Shown: in pieces, positions 1 to 9,555 of the stretch
Layout: every line of letters starts with the position of its first letter
Position numbering within the stretch: position 1 is the stretch's first letter
Assembly (NCBI GenBank): GCA_013204185.1
Contig: JABMOI010000108.1
Span: 1 to 48,337 of the forward strand
Length of the DNA: 48,337 bases
Source of the DNA: a bacterium
Lineage (GTDB): Bacteria > Bacteroidota > Rhodothermia > Rhodothermales > UBA10348
Direction of reading: 5' to 3'
Program-made: the position numbers and the translations under genes
The notes under the pieces: generated by a model
The model's input: only the letters and a program-made list of their open reading frames with translations
Told to the model about the DNA's origin: nothing
The model's database searches: none

Positions 1-28
1 GGGGTGGCCTGCGTATGCAGGCCACCCC
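1..28 (-). terminator. Perfect GC-rich hairpin downstream of the S9B peptidase gene
   Basis: Bases 1-12 and 17-28 are perfect reverse complements (12 bp) around the loop GTAT. It lies about 30 bases beyond the stop of the minus-strand peptidase gene, so it is a likely 3' end. The expected T-tract on the minus-strand side would fall outside the window, so the call is not complete. On the plus strand only a weakly T-rich stretch follows. Confidence 0.6.
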
Positions 29-58
29 TCTGTTGATTTGTAAGAACAGCTGTGCTTC

Positions 59-2419
59 CTAAAGCGCTTCTCGCGGAGGACGCTGTCCAAACGTGTATTC
101 TTTCGGTGGTTCAGCACCAATGAGGTTCTTTACGAAATAGTCCCAGCGACGGCGCATCCAGTAGTCGCCTTGGCGGAAACCATGTCCACTATTTGGAAAC
201 ATGAGGAGGTCAAAGTCCTTATTTGCGTTCATCAGCTTCTCGACCAACACCAGAGTATTGTTTGGTGGGACGTTTGAATCCAATGTGCCATGAGCTATCA
301 ATAGCTTGCCTTTTAGGTTGTCTACCACGAGCTGGGTCGCCTGATTGTCGTAGTTCGTTGAACCATCTTCATTCTCGACCAAAAGACCCTGCCATTTTTC
401 GCCCCAATCGTCCTCATAGGTACGATTATCATGATTTCCAGCTCCAGAAACCGCAACGTCGTAGAAGTCAGGATATCTCATAAGCGCCGCGGCAGAAGCA
501 AATCCGCCACCTGAATGGCCCCAAATTCCAACTCGATCCGTATCGATGTATGGATGACGGCTAGCCAATTCTTTGATGGCAGCAATTTGATCTGGTAACG
601 TGTTGTCTCCCATGTTACCGTAGTAGGTATCATGGAAAGATTTAGAGCGGCCTGGTGTACCCATACCGTCTACTTCAATCACGACGAATCCGAGCTCAGC
701 GACCGCTTGTTTATCACTTCTGGACGGTGTGAACGAGCGGCCCCCAACGCTTCCCGTTTGTGGTCCGGGATAGATATAGTTTAAAACAGGATATTTTTTT
801 GATTCATCTAAATTAGATGGGGTGTACATCAACCCATAAATATCTGTTTTCCCATCGCGACCCTTCACTTTAACTTGCTGTGGCGGTTGCCAGCCCGAAG
901 CAATGAGAGCAGAGATATCTGCTTTTTCAAGCGCTACAATCTCTTTTCCATCGAGCGATCTGAGCACCGAAACGGGTGCTACATCGGGCTGCGAATAGGT
1001 ATCGACGAAAAAGGATCGATCGGGAGAAAATGCATACGAATGGGTGCCATAGTCTGGAGTGAGCAGGGTTAGACCCGTTCCATCAAAATTAATGCGGTAC
1101 AAATAGGTGAAGTACGGGTCGCCATTTTCCCGACCTGAACCAACAAAGTAGATTTCCCGAGTCTCTTCGTCAATAAACTGGATGGTTCGAACATTCCAGT
1201 TTCCTTTCGTTATTTGGTTTTTTAAGGCACCTGTTTTTTGATCGTACAGATATAAATGCCCCCAATTATCTCGCTGAGAAAACCAGATAAACTCGTCGGA
1301 ATCCGACAAGAAACGCCAGTTTAAGCCACCAATGCCCGATTCGAAAAACGTGTCTTGATGTTCGTGCAAAATGTCTTTGACGACTCCAGTTTCTGGATCT
1401 GTGGTTCGCAGCCATGCGTCCTTATGATCTCGGGAGCTAGAAACGAATGACAACTCTTTGCTGTCTTTGCTCCATTCTACATCTGCCCAACCACCTTGAT
1501 AAGCAATGTGGTCGGTAATGGTTGAACGATGAGCATCAGGCGGCATATCAAGCCGAACGACTGTCGCACTTGGGACGTCAATCACGACCCGCTCAATTCT
1601 AAAGATGAGACTGTCACCCGGTAGCGGATATTTCCAAGCTTGAAGTTCTGGGTGTCCGGTAGTTGCCGAAACCAAGTACATTTCGCCTACACCACGTCCG
1701 TCATGCTGAAACGTGGCGATTTTCTTGGAGTCTGGTGACCAAACCAAAACAGGTCCATCGCCCTTAGTCCAGCCTGCATTGTTGGTCGCATACCCAAAAT
1801 CTTCTACCCCATCGGTGGTCAACTGGCGCTCTTCTTTCGTTTGTTTGTCGCGTACCCACAGGTTGTTTCCCCGTATGAAAGCCTCCATTTTGTCGTCAGG
1901 AGAGGCCACCTCGACAGCTCTAAAACGGCGCATCATAGCGGCCATATCGCCCTCGGCCCCACCTCCTCTTCTGCCAGAGATTTCGACTGACTCGCAGCGA
2001 TACCGATTCAATGTGCACGTAAAAAACCGACTATCAGCGGTAAACGAGATACTTTTCCCATCCTCACTGTATTCGAAGGACTGAAAAGGCAACGTCAAGC
2101 CTGTGTAAGTAGAGTCGAGCTGGGAAGAGACGGCCTTCGCTAGGCGGTCGTGATCAAACGCCCTTTCTCGTTTTCCTTTTTCTGCATCGACCTGAATAAA
2201 CTCCATTCCTCCGGGTACAGAGTTTCGATACCACATTTCAGAATTCGACGTCCACACCGGAGAAACCGAATCTTTAAAAACCAAAGGAGCCGTGTAATTC
2301 CGAAGGAAACCCTCGGCTCGGGCATAGTCATCTACCGTAACGACCTGTGCCTTCACAGACAAGGAAGTCATTAAGGCTATTCCAAGGGAAACGAGGAGAA
2401 GTTTAAACGCGCTGCGCAT
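59..2419 (-). CDS. Dipeptidyl peptidase IV-like serine peptidase (family S9B)
   Basis: Secreted prolyl peptidase that would remove dipeptides from peptide N-termini in the periplasm or outside the cell. Taking the ATG at 2419 gives 786 residues with a signal peptide ending near SVKAQ (residues 1-25); a longer reading frame from 2509 would place about 30 non-signal residues in front and is less likely. Residues about 80-540 read as a DPPIV-type beta-propeller domain with repeated W-S-x-D-S-K strands. The C-terminal alpha/beta hydrolase carries Ser636 in GHSGG, Asp714 in GTLDSN and His746 in SGHGF, the full triad in the family order. No peptidase partner lies next to it; the upstream gene (TPM protein) ends about 100 bp away. 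Function as a peptidase is secure; substrate preference is inferred from the family. Confidence 0.93.
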   Translation of the reverse strand: MRSAFKLLLVSLGIALMTSLSVKAQVVTVDDYARAEGFLRNYTAPLVFKDSVSPVWTSNSEMWYRNSVPGGMEFIQVDAEKGKRERAFDHDRLAKAVSSQLDSTYTGLTLPFQSFEYSEDGKSISFTADSRFFTCTLNRYRCESVEISGRRGGGAEGDMAAMMRRFRAVEVASPDDKMEAFIRGNNLWVRDKQTKEERQLTTDGVEDFGYATNNAGWTKGDGPVLVWSPDSKKIATFQHDGRGVGEMYLVSATTGHPELQAWKYPLPGDSLIFRIERVVIDVPSATVVRLDMPPDAHRSTITDHIAYQGGWADVEWSKDSKELSFVSSSRDHKDAWLRTTDPETGVVKDILHEHQDTFFESGIGGLNWRFLSDSDEFIWFSQRDNWGHLYLYDQKTGALKNQITKGNWNVRTIQFIDEETREIYFVGSGRENGDPYFTYLYRINFDGTGLTLLTPDYGTHSYAFSPDRSFFVDTYSQPDVAPVSVLRSLDGKEIVALEKADISALIASGWQPPQQVKVKGRDGKTDIYGLMYTPSNLDESKKYPVLNYIYPGPQTGSVGGRSFTPSRSDKQAVAELGFVVIEVDGMGTPGRSKSFHDTYYGNMGDNTLPDQIAAIKELASRHPYIDTDRVGIWGHSGGGFASAAALMRYPDFYDVAVSGAGNHDNRTYEDDWGEKWQGLLVENEDGSTNYDNQATQLVVDNLKGKLLIAHGTLDSNVPPNNTLVLVEKLMNANKDFDLLMFPNSGHGFRQGDYWMRRRWDYFVKNLIGAEPPKEYTFGQRPPREAL

Positions 2420-2518
2420 ACAAGTGTACTGTTTTTGACCAATCGATAACAAAATACTCGGCGGAAGAGCATCAAGGTCAGTACACAACGGAGCATTGTC
2501 AAGCGGCAAAAGGCCAGT

Positions 2519-3178
2519 CTATTCAATTCGAGGAAGATTTGACAATTCGTTCGTATCGTCGGGGCGAATTTCGAGTCCTAAGCGCTCAAGCAGTTTACCG
2601 CAATGAAGGATTCCCTCGGTGAGCCCATCAACTGTTTTTCCGGACTTGACGGCTCGAATAACCAGTGCAATCACTTCGGACCAGTCGTCTGATTCGACCG
2701 CTTTGTTTATGGCTGAATCCCCGAACACTTCCACTCTTCTTTCGAACATTGAGACCAGTAGCACGATGCCGGTTCTATCTCGAGTCAGAAAGACTTCATG
2801 ATCAACAAAGGCCTTGAGGGCTCGACTGTGCACCTCCGTATCCATGCGGGTATTGGAAATGAAGAGCCGTTGTACCCGGGGAATGGTTACCGAGGCTATC
2901 ATACCCAAGGCTCCGCCCAAGGAAACAAACAACGGAATTCCAACAATTCCAGACCAGAACCCAATGCTCCAGCCTGCGAATAAGAGTAGGTATCCTTCGA
3001 AAAGCACCAAACCAACAGCCATTCCCGCTAACATCGCCTTGAAGTGGCCCTCCGGGTATTGACCCGACGCAGAAACAATGACCGGAACAATCTCTCCAGA
3101 GGTTGCCGATTCAGCAGTTTTTACCGCCTTAGCAATGCGCTCGCGATCTTGATCGGTGAAATTGAGAAAGGCAGACAT
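2519..3178 (-). CDS. TPM-domain (TLP18.3/Psb32/MOLO-1-like) membrane protein
   Basis: The 219-residue protein begins with a helix and the SGEIVPVIV strand typical of TPM domains, then has a hydrophobic pair of membrane segments at about residues 46-66 and 70-95. A second alpha/beta part follows with RTGIVLLVSMFERRVEVFGDSAIN (broken here by position: residues about 138-161), the conserved core of the family. Members often sit beside a LemA protein and a second TPM protein; neither is present here, so this copy is solitary. ATG at 3178 is used; no clear Shine-Dalgarno. The biochemical role of bacterial TPM proteins is poorly defined; a phosphatase-like or chaperone-like role has been suggested for relatives. 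Identification rests on motif reading only. Confidence 0.75.
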   Translation of the reverse strand: MSAFLNFTDQDRERIAKAVKTAESATSGEIVPVIVSASGQYPEGHFKAMLAGMAVGLVLFEGYLLLFAGWSIGFWSGIVGIPLFVSLGGALGMIASVTIPRVQRLFISNTRMDTEVHSRALKAFVDHEVFLTRDRTGIVLLVSMFERRVEVFGDSAINKAVESDDWSEVIALVIRAVKSGKTVDGLTEGILHCGKLLERLGLEIRPDDTNELSNLPRIE

Positions 3179-3363
3179 CGTTTAACCTGAATGTTCGAAG
3201 TGCATACGAAAGCGCGTGCGGTACGTTTCGATCAAAAGGCGGATGAATTTCTCGGATGCGACTTGAGGGCAGATCGGCTTCATCTCTAAAGAGGAAGACC
3301 CTGGAACCAGACAACAGGCACGAAGCATGGAACCAGGATCTTCCGGACCTTAGAAAAGCCTTT

Positions 3364-3807
3364 TTATTTGGCGGCAAAAGCCAAATACCCGTCCTCAGCC
3401 GTGGAAATCGTAAGTTCACGTTCCGTTGCTGAATAACTTGTGGCAGACCTCAGGCTGTTGGTTACCAACTCAACTTGGGCGCTGTCTTGGCACGATGAAG
3501 GCGATTCAATCGAAGAAATAGTTATTCCTCCGTTTTCATTGACTTCGTACTGCCCTGAAAAGACACCGCAAGCTGCCAAACCTGTAACCGTGTTGTCTTC
3601 TGCAAAATCGACCTGAATGGTTCGATCTGCTGCAACGACAGTTTGGGCTCGATAAAACACCACCTCCAACGTCCACTCTGAATCTCGCAGGTAGCGACGA
3701 CGTCGGTCATCATCTTCCTTTACGACTACAATACACCCAGCTAAGAATATGCCGAGCATCAGAAAATTGACGGCGGTAACATATGAAGATCGATTTGTTC
3801 GCTTCAT
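3364..3807 (-). CDS. Lipoprotein with META/HslJ-like domain
   Basis: Small lipoprotein of about 147 residues. The signal sequence ends in the lipobox LAGC; after it comes a charged linker KEDDDRRRRYLRD, then a beta-rich domain starting W-T-L-E. The pattern of an N-terminal WxL strand, a central G-x-x-A-C-G-x-F-S-G-x-Y segment and a later S-C is that of META (HslJ-like) domains. Start: ATG at 3807 (MKRTN) is preferred over ATG at 3816 because an AGG-containing purine run lies at a better distance from it; both are in frame. Monocistronic as far as can be seen: 185 bp separate it from the downstream TPM gene. Function unknown; HslJ relatives are linked to heat or novobiocin resistance, which cannot be assumed here. 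Confidence 0.65.
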   Translation of the reverse strand: MKRTNRSSYVTAVNFLMLGIFLAGCIVVVKEDDDRRRRYLRDSEWTLEVVFYRAQTVVAADRTIQVDFAEDNTVTGLAACGVFSGQYEVNENGGITISSIESPSSCQDSAQVELVTNSLRSATSYSATERELTISTAEDGYLAFAAK

Positions 3808-3963
3808 TTCCCTCATCCTTTTTGTTCGTGATTAGAATCGCGAACCCCTGCACCTAGAGCCGCAAACTAAGGGCATTGAGTAACGCCCTCATTTCAAAGG
3901 CCCTAGAACTAGAGAGGATTTTGTAACTTGCTTCTACACATCCAATTCTATTTTACGGACCCT

Positions 3964-5469
3964 ATGAATTCCACTGATTTGAAGCATCATGCGCAGGCTT
4001 CCGCCTCGCTAGACAAGGCAGATTCGGATCACTTGAGCGATGCCATTTCTTCTATTTTGCCGGCACTAACGGCCTTTTACGAATTTGAAGGGGAAGATTT
4101 GGCAGGACGAAATGTTGAAGAATGGAAGCAACGACTAGGGACTCCCCTGCCTTTAAATGGCGAAGGCCTTGACGCTGTTTTGCAGGAGCTTGTGAACACC
4201 GTAATTCCAAACGGCTTAAGAAACGGTCATCCTGGATTTTCAGGTTGGGTGACCACCTCTCCGACGTCGAGCGGCGCCGCTGCTCATCTCGCCGCATCTA
4301 TCGCAGGGTCGCAGCGGTATTGGATTCAAGCATTTAATTTCCTTGAAACGGTTAGCTTGAATTGGCTCAAAGAGCTCCTAGAATTACCCGCAACCTGGCA
4401 AGGCACGTACACTAGCGGAGGATCTTCTGCTAACCTGGTTGGATTGGGCGCTGCCAGGCAATGGGCTTATGAACAAATAGGGATAGACCCTTCGTCAACC
4501 GGTATTGGCGGAGCACCTCCCTTTCGAATCTATGCCAGTAGTGAAGTTCACCATGTTGTGAATAGAGCGGCGGCCGTTTTGGGAATTGGCAGGCGCAGCG
4601 TGGTGGGTATCCCAACCGATAATGACCACCGGCTTAGTATTACTGAACTTGAGAAACAACTTAAGGCGGATGCGCTCAAAGGCATCCGTCCCATGGCCTT
4701 GGTTGCCACCGCCGGAACAGTAAATATTGGTTCGATTGATCCCATTGAACAGATGGCAGATCTGGCAGAGCAATACGGAGCGTGGCTTCATGTGGACGGG
4801 GCATACGGGCTCTTCGGGAAGCTTGATGAGCGGGTTAAACCACTGTATAAGGGATTAGAACGAGCCGATTCTGCAGCAGCCGACCCTCATAAATGGCTTG
4901 CGGCCCCGCTCGGAAACGGCGTAACATTTGTGAGGGATGCAGCAATCCTTTCCCGCGCATTTACGCTCGAGCCAGCAGCCTATCTCGAAGGCTCGACATT
5001 GCAAGACGGAAACGTCGTTTCGCCATTTGATGATTTTGGCGTGCCTTATTATGACTTCAACCTAGATCAATCGGCACCATCTAGGGGCGTAGCCGTTTGG
5101 GCAATACTCAAAGAAATTGGCGCTAGTGGCTTTAAGGAGCGCGTAGTTCGGCACAATTCGTTTGCTCGGCTCATAGCCGAGCAAGTTGAAAGCAATCCAG
5201 TGTTAGAGGTTGTAGCCGAGCCCGTGCTTTCGATTTGTTGTTTTCGATATAATAACGGCAAGATGAGCGAGGACGAATTAAATCGGCTGAATGCCCTAAT
5301 TGCTGCGCGTCTTCGATCAGAAAGCCAGTTTGTCCCTTCAACGACCGTTGTAAAGGGCCGTTACGCCATTCGTCCCTGCTACATTAATCCACGTGTTAGA
5401 GAAGTAGATGTAACTGGACTCGTAGAACGAGTGTCTGAACTTGGAAACGAAATGTCACGTCAGTTATAG
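3964..5469 (+). CDS. PLP-dependent group II amino-acid decarboxylase
   Basis: Cytoplasmic pyridoxal-phosphate enzyme of the aromatic-amino-acid/glutamate decarboxylase fold (Pfam Pyridoxal_deC). From the ATG at 3964 it is 501 residues, the family's usual length. The Schiff-base lysine is Lys310 in ADPHKWLAAPLGNG; the PLP-binding Asp is in HVDGAYG about 30 residues earlier; and TYTSGGSSANL binds the phosphate side. A TTG at 3928 is preceded by AGAGAGG at 10 nt and would add 12 residues, so the start is not certain. The substrate cannot be read from sequence: the family includes decarboxylases of tyrosine, tryptophan, DOPA, 2,4-diaminobutyrate and aspartate. It stands alone, 63 bp before the M28 peptidase gene. 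Confidence 0.88.
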   Translation: MNSTDLKHHAQASASLDKADSDHLSDAISSILPALTAFYEFEGEDLAGRNVEEWKQRLGTPLPLNGEGLDAVLQELVNTVIPNGLRNGHPGFSGWVTTSPTSSGAAAHLAASIAGSQRYWIQAFNFLETVSLNWLKELLELPATWQGTYTSGGSSANLVGLGAARQWAYEQIGIDPSSTGIGGAPPFRIYASSEVHHVVNRAAAVLGIGRRSVVGIPTDNDHRLSITELEKQLKADALKGIRPMALVATAGTVNIGSIDPIEQMADLAEQYGAWLHVDGAYGLFGKLDERVKPLYKGLERADSAAADPHKWLAAPLGNGVTFVRDAAILSRAFTLEPAAYLEGSTLQDGNVVSPFDDFGVPYYDFNLDQSAPSRGVAVWAILKEIGASGFKERVVRHNSFARLIAEQVESNPVLEVVAEPVLSICCFRYNNGKMSEDELNRLNALIAARLRSESQFVPSTTVVKGRYAIRPCYINPRVREVDVTGLVERVSELGNEMSRQL

Positions 5470-5532
5470 ACGTCAATTAGTCGATATTGAGAGTCCCGAT
5501 TCAAAAGTTTTATCCCAATTAGGTTATTTGGA

Positions 5533-7092
5533 ATGCAAAAATTGTACACATCGCTGTTTGCTGCAGTGCTCGTAGTTATCTCGCTTTCCGCCTCGGCGAC
5601 AGCGCAAACGTTTCCAACCGACGATCCCGTGATCAAAAAAATGTGGGAGTTGGGCGTAGAGAATTCTCAGACCCCTGTTTTGGCCCACGAGTTAATTGAC
5701 GTAATCGGGCCAAGGCTTAGCGGTTCAACAAACCTAGCCGCCGCTCAGGAATGGGTTTTAGGAAAGTATGCAAGTTGGGGTGTGTCTGCTCAAAAAGAGG
5801 AATATGGCACCTGGAATGCATGGGAAGCAGGAATTTTACACGTCGATATGCTTGAACCCAGAGTTTCTACCCTGGAAGCTGAATTATTGGCCTGGAGCCC
5901 AGGCACCGACGGGCCGGTCTCTGGAGAGGTGGTCTTTCCCCCTGCAAATTTGACAGAAGAGAATGCCGCAGCGTGGCTTTCTACGTTGAAAGGTAAATTC
6001 GTCATGATGAATGCACCGGAATCAATGTGCCGTGCTTCGCAGGAATTGGAAAAATACGCAAGACCCGAGACCGTAACCAAACTGGCTGAACAGCGCAGAG
6101 CAGCTGCAATTGACTGGAACACAAGATTGAGCGCAGTTGGTGATTTCAGAACCCGAGATGCAACGATTGAAGAGGCCGGAGTTGCTGGCATGCTAACGTC
6201 TCGTTGGTCTGGGGGCTGGGGCGTGAACAAGGTCTTTTCTACTTCAGCCAAAACGGCCGTTGCCCTTGATATTTCGTGCGAAGATTATGGTTTGTTGTAC
6301 CGCTTAGCCGAAAGTGGCAACACGCCTACTATTCGTGTAAACGCCGAGGCTAGAGCCTTAGGAGTAGTGCCTCAGTTCAACGTGGTTGGACGGATTGAGG
6401 GCAGCGAAAAACCGAACGAATATGTGTTGCTGGGCGCTCACCTTGACTCATGGCACGCTGCAACGGGTGCAACGGATAATGGAACGGGTACTATCACGAT
6501 GCTTGAAGCCATGCGCATCCTAAAAACGGCCTATCCTAACCCCAAGCGGACCATTTTAGTTGGTCATTGGGGTTCTGAAGAGCAAGGCACCATCGGTTCT
6601 AGCGCGTTTAGAGAAGATCACCCTGAAGTTATGGAAGGTCTTCAGGCAGCGTTTAACCAAGACAATGGTACCTGGCGCTTTGAACGGATCGAGGGGCAAG
6701 GATACCTTGGTGCGGCTGCGCACATTCCACAATGGATGAATGTGGTACCAACTGAGATTTCCTCTCACATTACGCTTGAATTGCCAGGCGCCCAAAACAA
6801 CACAGGAAGTGACCATTCTTCCTTTGTCTGTGCACAGGCGCCAAGTTTCAGACTTCAGTCACCTTACGACGAGTATCGTCAATACACGTGGCACACGAAC
6901 AGAGACACGTACGACAAGATCGTTTTCGATGATCTGAGCGAAAATGCTACTCTGGCAGCCATGCTGGCCTACATGGCCTCGGAAGACCCCGTAAAAATGG
7001 ACCGATCTCTGGCGAACCTACCTGGAACTGGAAGAGACGGTCAGCCTCGGACGTGGCCTACCTGCCGTCCTGCCAGACGGTCTGCTCAGTAA
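5533..7092 (+). CDS. Secreted M28-family zinc aminopeptidase
   Basis: Exported metallopeptidase of 519 residues. A signal peptide ends at ATAQ (residue 25). The middle part (about 125-275) is a PA-type insert, as in many M28 enzymes of this group. The dinuclear zinc site is complete: His303 in GAHLDSW, Asp315 in ATDNGTG, Glu349/Glu350 in WGSEEQG, Asp377 in NQDNG and His428 in SDHSSF. The enzyme would remove N-terminal residues from peptides outside the cytoplasm. A perfect hairpin about 24 bases after the stop marks the end of the transcript. The last 20 residues are Pro/Arg rich and outside the catalytic fold. Confidence 0.93.
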   Translation: MQKLYTSLFAAVLVVISLSASATAQTFPTDDPVIKKMWELGVENSQTPVLAHELIDVIGPRLSGSTNLAAAQEWVLGKYASWGVSAQKEEYGTWNAWEAGILHVDMLEPRVSTLEAELLAWSPGTDGPVSGEVVFPPANLTEENAAAWLSTLKGKFVMMNAPESMCRASQELEKYARPETVTKLAEQRRAAAIDWNTRLSAVGDFRTRDATIEEAGVAGMLTSRWSGGWGVNKVFSTSAKTAVALDISCEDYGLLYRLAESGNTPTIRVNAEARALGVVPQFNVVGRIEGSEKPNEYVLLGAHLDSWHAATGATDNGTGTITMLEAMRILKTAYPNPKRTILVGHWGSEEQGTIGSSAFREDHPEVMEGLQAAFNQDNGTWRFERIEGQGYLGAAAHIPQWMNVVPTEISSHITLELPGAQNNTGSDHSSFVCAQAPSFRLQSPYDEYRQYTWHTNRDTYDKIVFDDLSENATLAAMLAYMASEDPVKMDRSLANLPGTGRDGQPRTWPTCRPARRSAQ

Positions 7093-7115
7093 ATATATCA
7101 TCGGATTACACGAGT

Positions 7116-7148
7116 GCGGGGCGCCACATGGTTCATGTGGCGCCCCGC
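7116..7148. terminator. Bidirectional hairpin between convergent genes
   Basis: Bases 7116-7130 and 7134-7148 form a perfect 15-bp stem around a GTT loop. It lies between the M28 peptidase gene (plus) and the DUF302-like gene (minus) and could end both transcripts. The T-tract on either side is poor, so strength is uncertain. Confidence 0.7.
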
Positions 7149-7223
7149 GTGCATTTGAAAGGCTTGTCTAATTGGATTGTGCCCTAGATTTCCAATTCTC
7201 GTGATGTTACTGGTAACCGAAGG

Positions 7224-8198
7224 CTACTTGAGGACCCGTTCTATGCGGTCTTTTATTTCACTGGTAAGGGATCCTGGCATGCCCATATTTTTCATAAAGG
7301 CCCACTTTCCAGCATCCTCGAAGTACATTTTCATCCTAAACATGGCACTGACCAATTGAATGTGAACATCCTCACCCACTTGAAGCGCTACGATTTCCAG
7401 CGGATACGCAGCCGCATAGGCCGTTCCAGGGCACGAAAGCTCTTTCCTGGACTTATCTGATCCAGCTCCAACAATAGAAAACGATTTAGCTTCCATTTCC
7501 CTTCCTGCTATGCCCAAAATGGCGGCATTTTGCTCGTCCAAATCGAATCGGAACGCAACGTCTAATCCCCATTTTCCATCCGCGTCTCCAAATTGTTGCT
7601 GAATCAGATCCGAAACCTGTTTTTGCTGGCTTTTAGGGACTACAAGGAGCGTTTCTATTTTGTCGCTGAAAGTCCCACCTGCCATAACTCCCATCGTTTT
7701 TCCGATATATCCTTTATCTCTGGTTTGGCCGTAGGCATGAGACGAGGAACCTTGAAAAACTTGTTTCATCCGATCCCGATGCCCCTCTGCCAAAACAATG
7801 ACCTCAGGATTATCCTCAAAGACCGTTCGGTAAATTGACTTAGGATTAACAAACGCAATATGTCCCCCGGTTTCATCTTCGAATAAAACGACTCGGTTAA
7901 CCAACGCATATGGAGCCGTTTGGGGATCCATCTCGAGCAGTTTCTGATTCGTCTGAGGATCACGGTAGGCAATAACTGCAACCGGGAAAGTGCACCCATC
8001 AGGCACACCTGCCTTCATGTCGGATAGTATTTCAAACCCACCACTTTCCAAGTGGCTTTTGGCTGAATTGAGCGCCACCTCAAGCGGGCCTTCATAGGTG
8101 GCCAGCGTTTCAAAGACCTGAACGTTTTGGGCGAGGGCCCCCTGAAGAGGGAAAAGACCACAGAGGGTCAAAGCCAGGACGTTTAAAAGCTTTTTCAT
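7224..8198 (-). CDS. Secreted protein with DUF302-like domain
   Basis: Exported protein of 324 residues; the N-terminus MKKLLNVLALTLCGLFPLQG followed by ALAQ is a clear signal peptide. Residues about 35-125 follow the DUF302 pattern: an early A-x-x-x-L-x-x-x-G-F-x-I-L segment, then KLLEMDPQTAPYALVNRVVLFEDETGGHI (given here as residues about 86-114) ending in a D/N-P strand. The C-terminal part has a second, weaker region of the same flavour with VGEDVHIQLVSAMFRMKMYF. Function is unknown. It is the only gene on its transcript, convergent with the peptidase and divergent from rsgA. Confidence 0.6.
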   Translation of the reverse strand: MKKLLNVLALTLCGLFPLQGALAQNVQVFETLATYEGPLEVALNSAKSHLESGGFEILSDMKAGVPDGCTFPVAVIAYRDPQTNQKLLEMDPQTAPYALVNRVVLFEDETGGHIAFVNPKSIYRTVFEDNPEVIVLAEGHRDRMKQVFQGSSSHAYGQTRDKGYIGKTMGVMAGGTFSDKIETLLVVPKSQQKQVSDLIQQQFGDADGKWGLDVAFRFDLDEQNAAILGIAGREMEAKSFSIVGAGSDKSRKELSCPGTAYAAAYPLEIVALQVGEDVHIQLVSAMFRMKMYFEDAGKWAFMKNMGMPGSLTSEIKDRIERVLK

Positions 8199-8332
8199 GG
8201 TATTTCAGTTCAGACAATTAAATCCGTGTTGAGTAATTCATGCTATCAAAGAACCATTTGGCGATTTATCTATTTGACATACCTTCCTAGCAGCGCCTGC
8301 AGTCCATTAGAACTTTGGCCGGTAATGGAACT

Positions 8333-8364
8333 AACCACAAATCTTCGATTGAAGTCGTGTGGTT
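8333..8364. other. Symmetrical stem-loop upstream of rsgA
   Basis: AACCACA at 8333-8339 pairs with TGTGGTT at 8358-8364, and inside it CTTC (8343-8346) pairs with GAAG (8351-8354) around a GATT loop, with 3-nt internal bulges on both sides. It sits about 125 bp before the rsgA start in the divergent promoter region (8199-8487), which otherwise holds nothing I can name. It could be an operator, a leader hairpin or chance. Confidence 0.35.
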
Positions 8365-8487
8365 TAAGGTCTTTTCCTAATTCGTTTCATGGGTCCCTTT
8401 TTACCAGTCAGGGAAACAAGTACATTTTTCCAAAACAGAGTGAAGTAGTTTTGTTTTCTTCACCTCCAACCAATTTTTTTGCTGTTC

Positions 8488-9555
8488 ATGTCGCTACATA
8501 GCATTGGCCTAAGTCTTTGGTCAGAATATCAAATTGAAGATCGAATCCGTGAAGGCTGGACTGCGGCGCGCGTAATCGCGGTGCATCGTACCATGTACGT
8601 GATTCATGACGGGGAAAAAGAGATTAAGGCCGAATTGACCGGCCGGTTGAAGTTTATTGCCGAGACTCCTCGCGACCTTCCTACTGTTGGCGACTGGGTG
8701 GCTGCTCAGGTGTTAGATGATGGAGAGTTTGCCATTATTGACATCGTCATGCCACGGCGAACGGTGATTGCGAGAAAAGCCGCGGGCGACAAAATTGACG
8801 AGCAGCTCATTGCCTCCAATGTCGATGCAGCTTTTATTGTACAGGCGTGTGATCAGGACTTCAATTTGAGAAGGCTGGAGCGATATTTAGTCGCAGTTCG
8901 TAGTGGAAACGTCCATCCGGTAGTCCTTTTGTCTAAAAGTGACTTGGCTACCTCAGATCAGCTAGCCCAGCGGCTCGCTGAAATTCGTCAAATAGAACCA
9001 TTTCTTTCCGTGCTCCCGTTCTCAAATGAAAATGAAAACGACACGGCGCGGGTAGCAAAACTACTTGAACCCGGCAAAACGTACTGCCTTTTAGGCTCAT
9101 CAGGCGTTGGCAAGTCTACCTTGGCAAACCGCCTAATTGGCTCCGAGTTATTAAAAACGAGCTCGATCCGAGAAAACGATGGCAAAGGCAAGCACACGAC
9201 CACTTCTAGGCAGTTGCTAGTCCTCGATCATGGAGCCATTCTAATTGACACTCCAGGAATGAGGGAATTTGGCGCAATCGGAATCGATTCCGGATTACTC
9301 CAAACTTTTTCGGAAATCGAAGAATTAATATCGGGATGTCGTTTCAACGATTGTAGCCATACGGTTGAATCTGGGTGCGCGCTTCGTCAAGCCGTCCAGA
9401 ATGATGAGCTGTCTCAAGACAGACTCGATTCCTACCTCAAATTGTTGAGAGAAGCAGCTCGAAACGATATGTCTCTGGCTGAAAGGCGTGAAAAAGACCG
9501 CAATCAGGCCAAATTCTACAAAAAAGTTATTCAGGCCAAAAAAGACCGACGCTAA
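8488..9555 (+). CDS. rsgA: Ribosome small-subunit-dependent GTPase A
   Basis: Circularly permuted GTPase that acts late in 30S subunit maturation. An N-terminal OB-fold (about 1-95) is followed by the G domain in the permuted order: G4 as SKSD (about residue 150), the P-loop GSSGVGKS at 203-210, and G3 as DTPG (about 254-257). The C-terminal zinc knuckle is complete: Cys284, Cys289, His291, Cys297. The ATG at 8488 (355 residues) is used; the TTG at 8479 would add three residues. No Shine-Dalgarno is seen; the leader is T/C rich. typA follows 115 bp downstream, so both may be expressed as a ribosome-related pair. Confidence 0.95.
   Translation: MSLHSIGLSLWSEYQIEDRIREGWTAARVIAVHRTMYVIHDGEKEIKAELTGRLKFIAETPRDLPTVGDWVAAQVLDDGEFAIIDIVMPRRTVIARKAAGDKIDEQLIASNVDAAFIVQACDQDFNLRRLERYLVAVRSGNVHPVVLLSKSDLATSDQLAQRLAEIRQIEPFLSVLPFSNENENDTARVAKLLEPGKTYCLLGSSGVGKSTLANRLIGSELLKTSSIRENDGKGKHTTTSRQLLVLDHGAILIDTPGMREFGAIGIDSGLLQTFSEIEELISGCRFNDCSHTVESGCALRQAVQNDELSQDRLDSYLKLLREAARNDMSLAERREKDRNQAKFYKKVIQAKKDRR

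Noticed and set aside
2420-2509. Longer start for the S9B peptidase
   Set aside because: It would put 30 hydrophilic residues before a clean signal peptide that begins at ATG 2419.
5790-6251. 153-codon open frame opposite the M28 gene
   Set aside because: Antisense to a well-supported gene and without recognisable motifs; a codon-bias shadow.
8273-8300. TTGACA-like promoter before rsgA
   Set aside because: A TTGACAT is present but no -10 box lies at the right distance.
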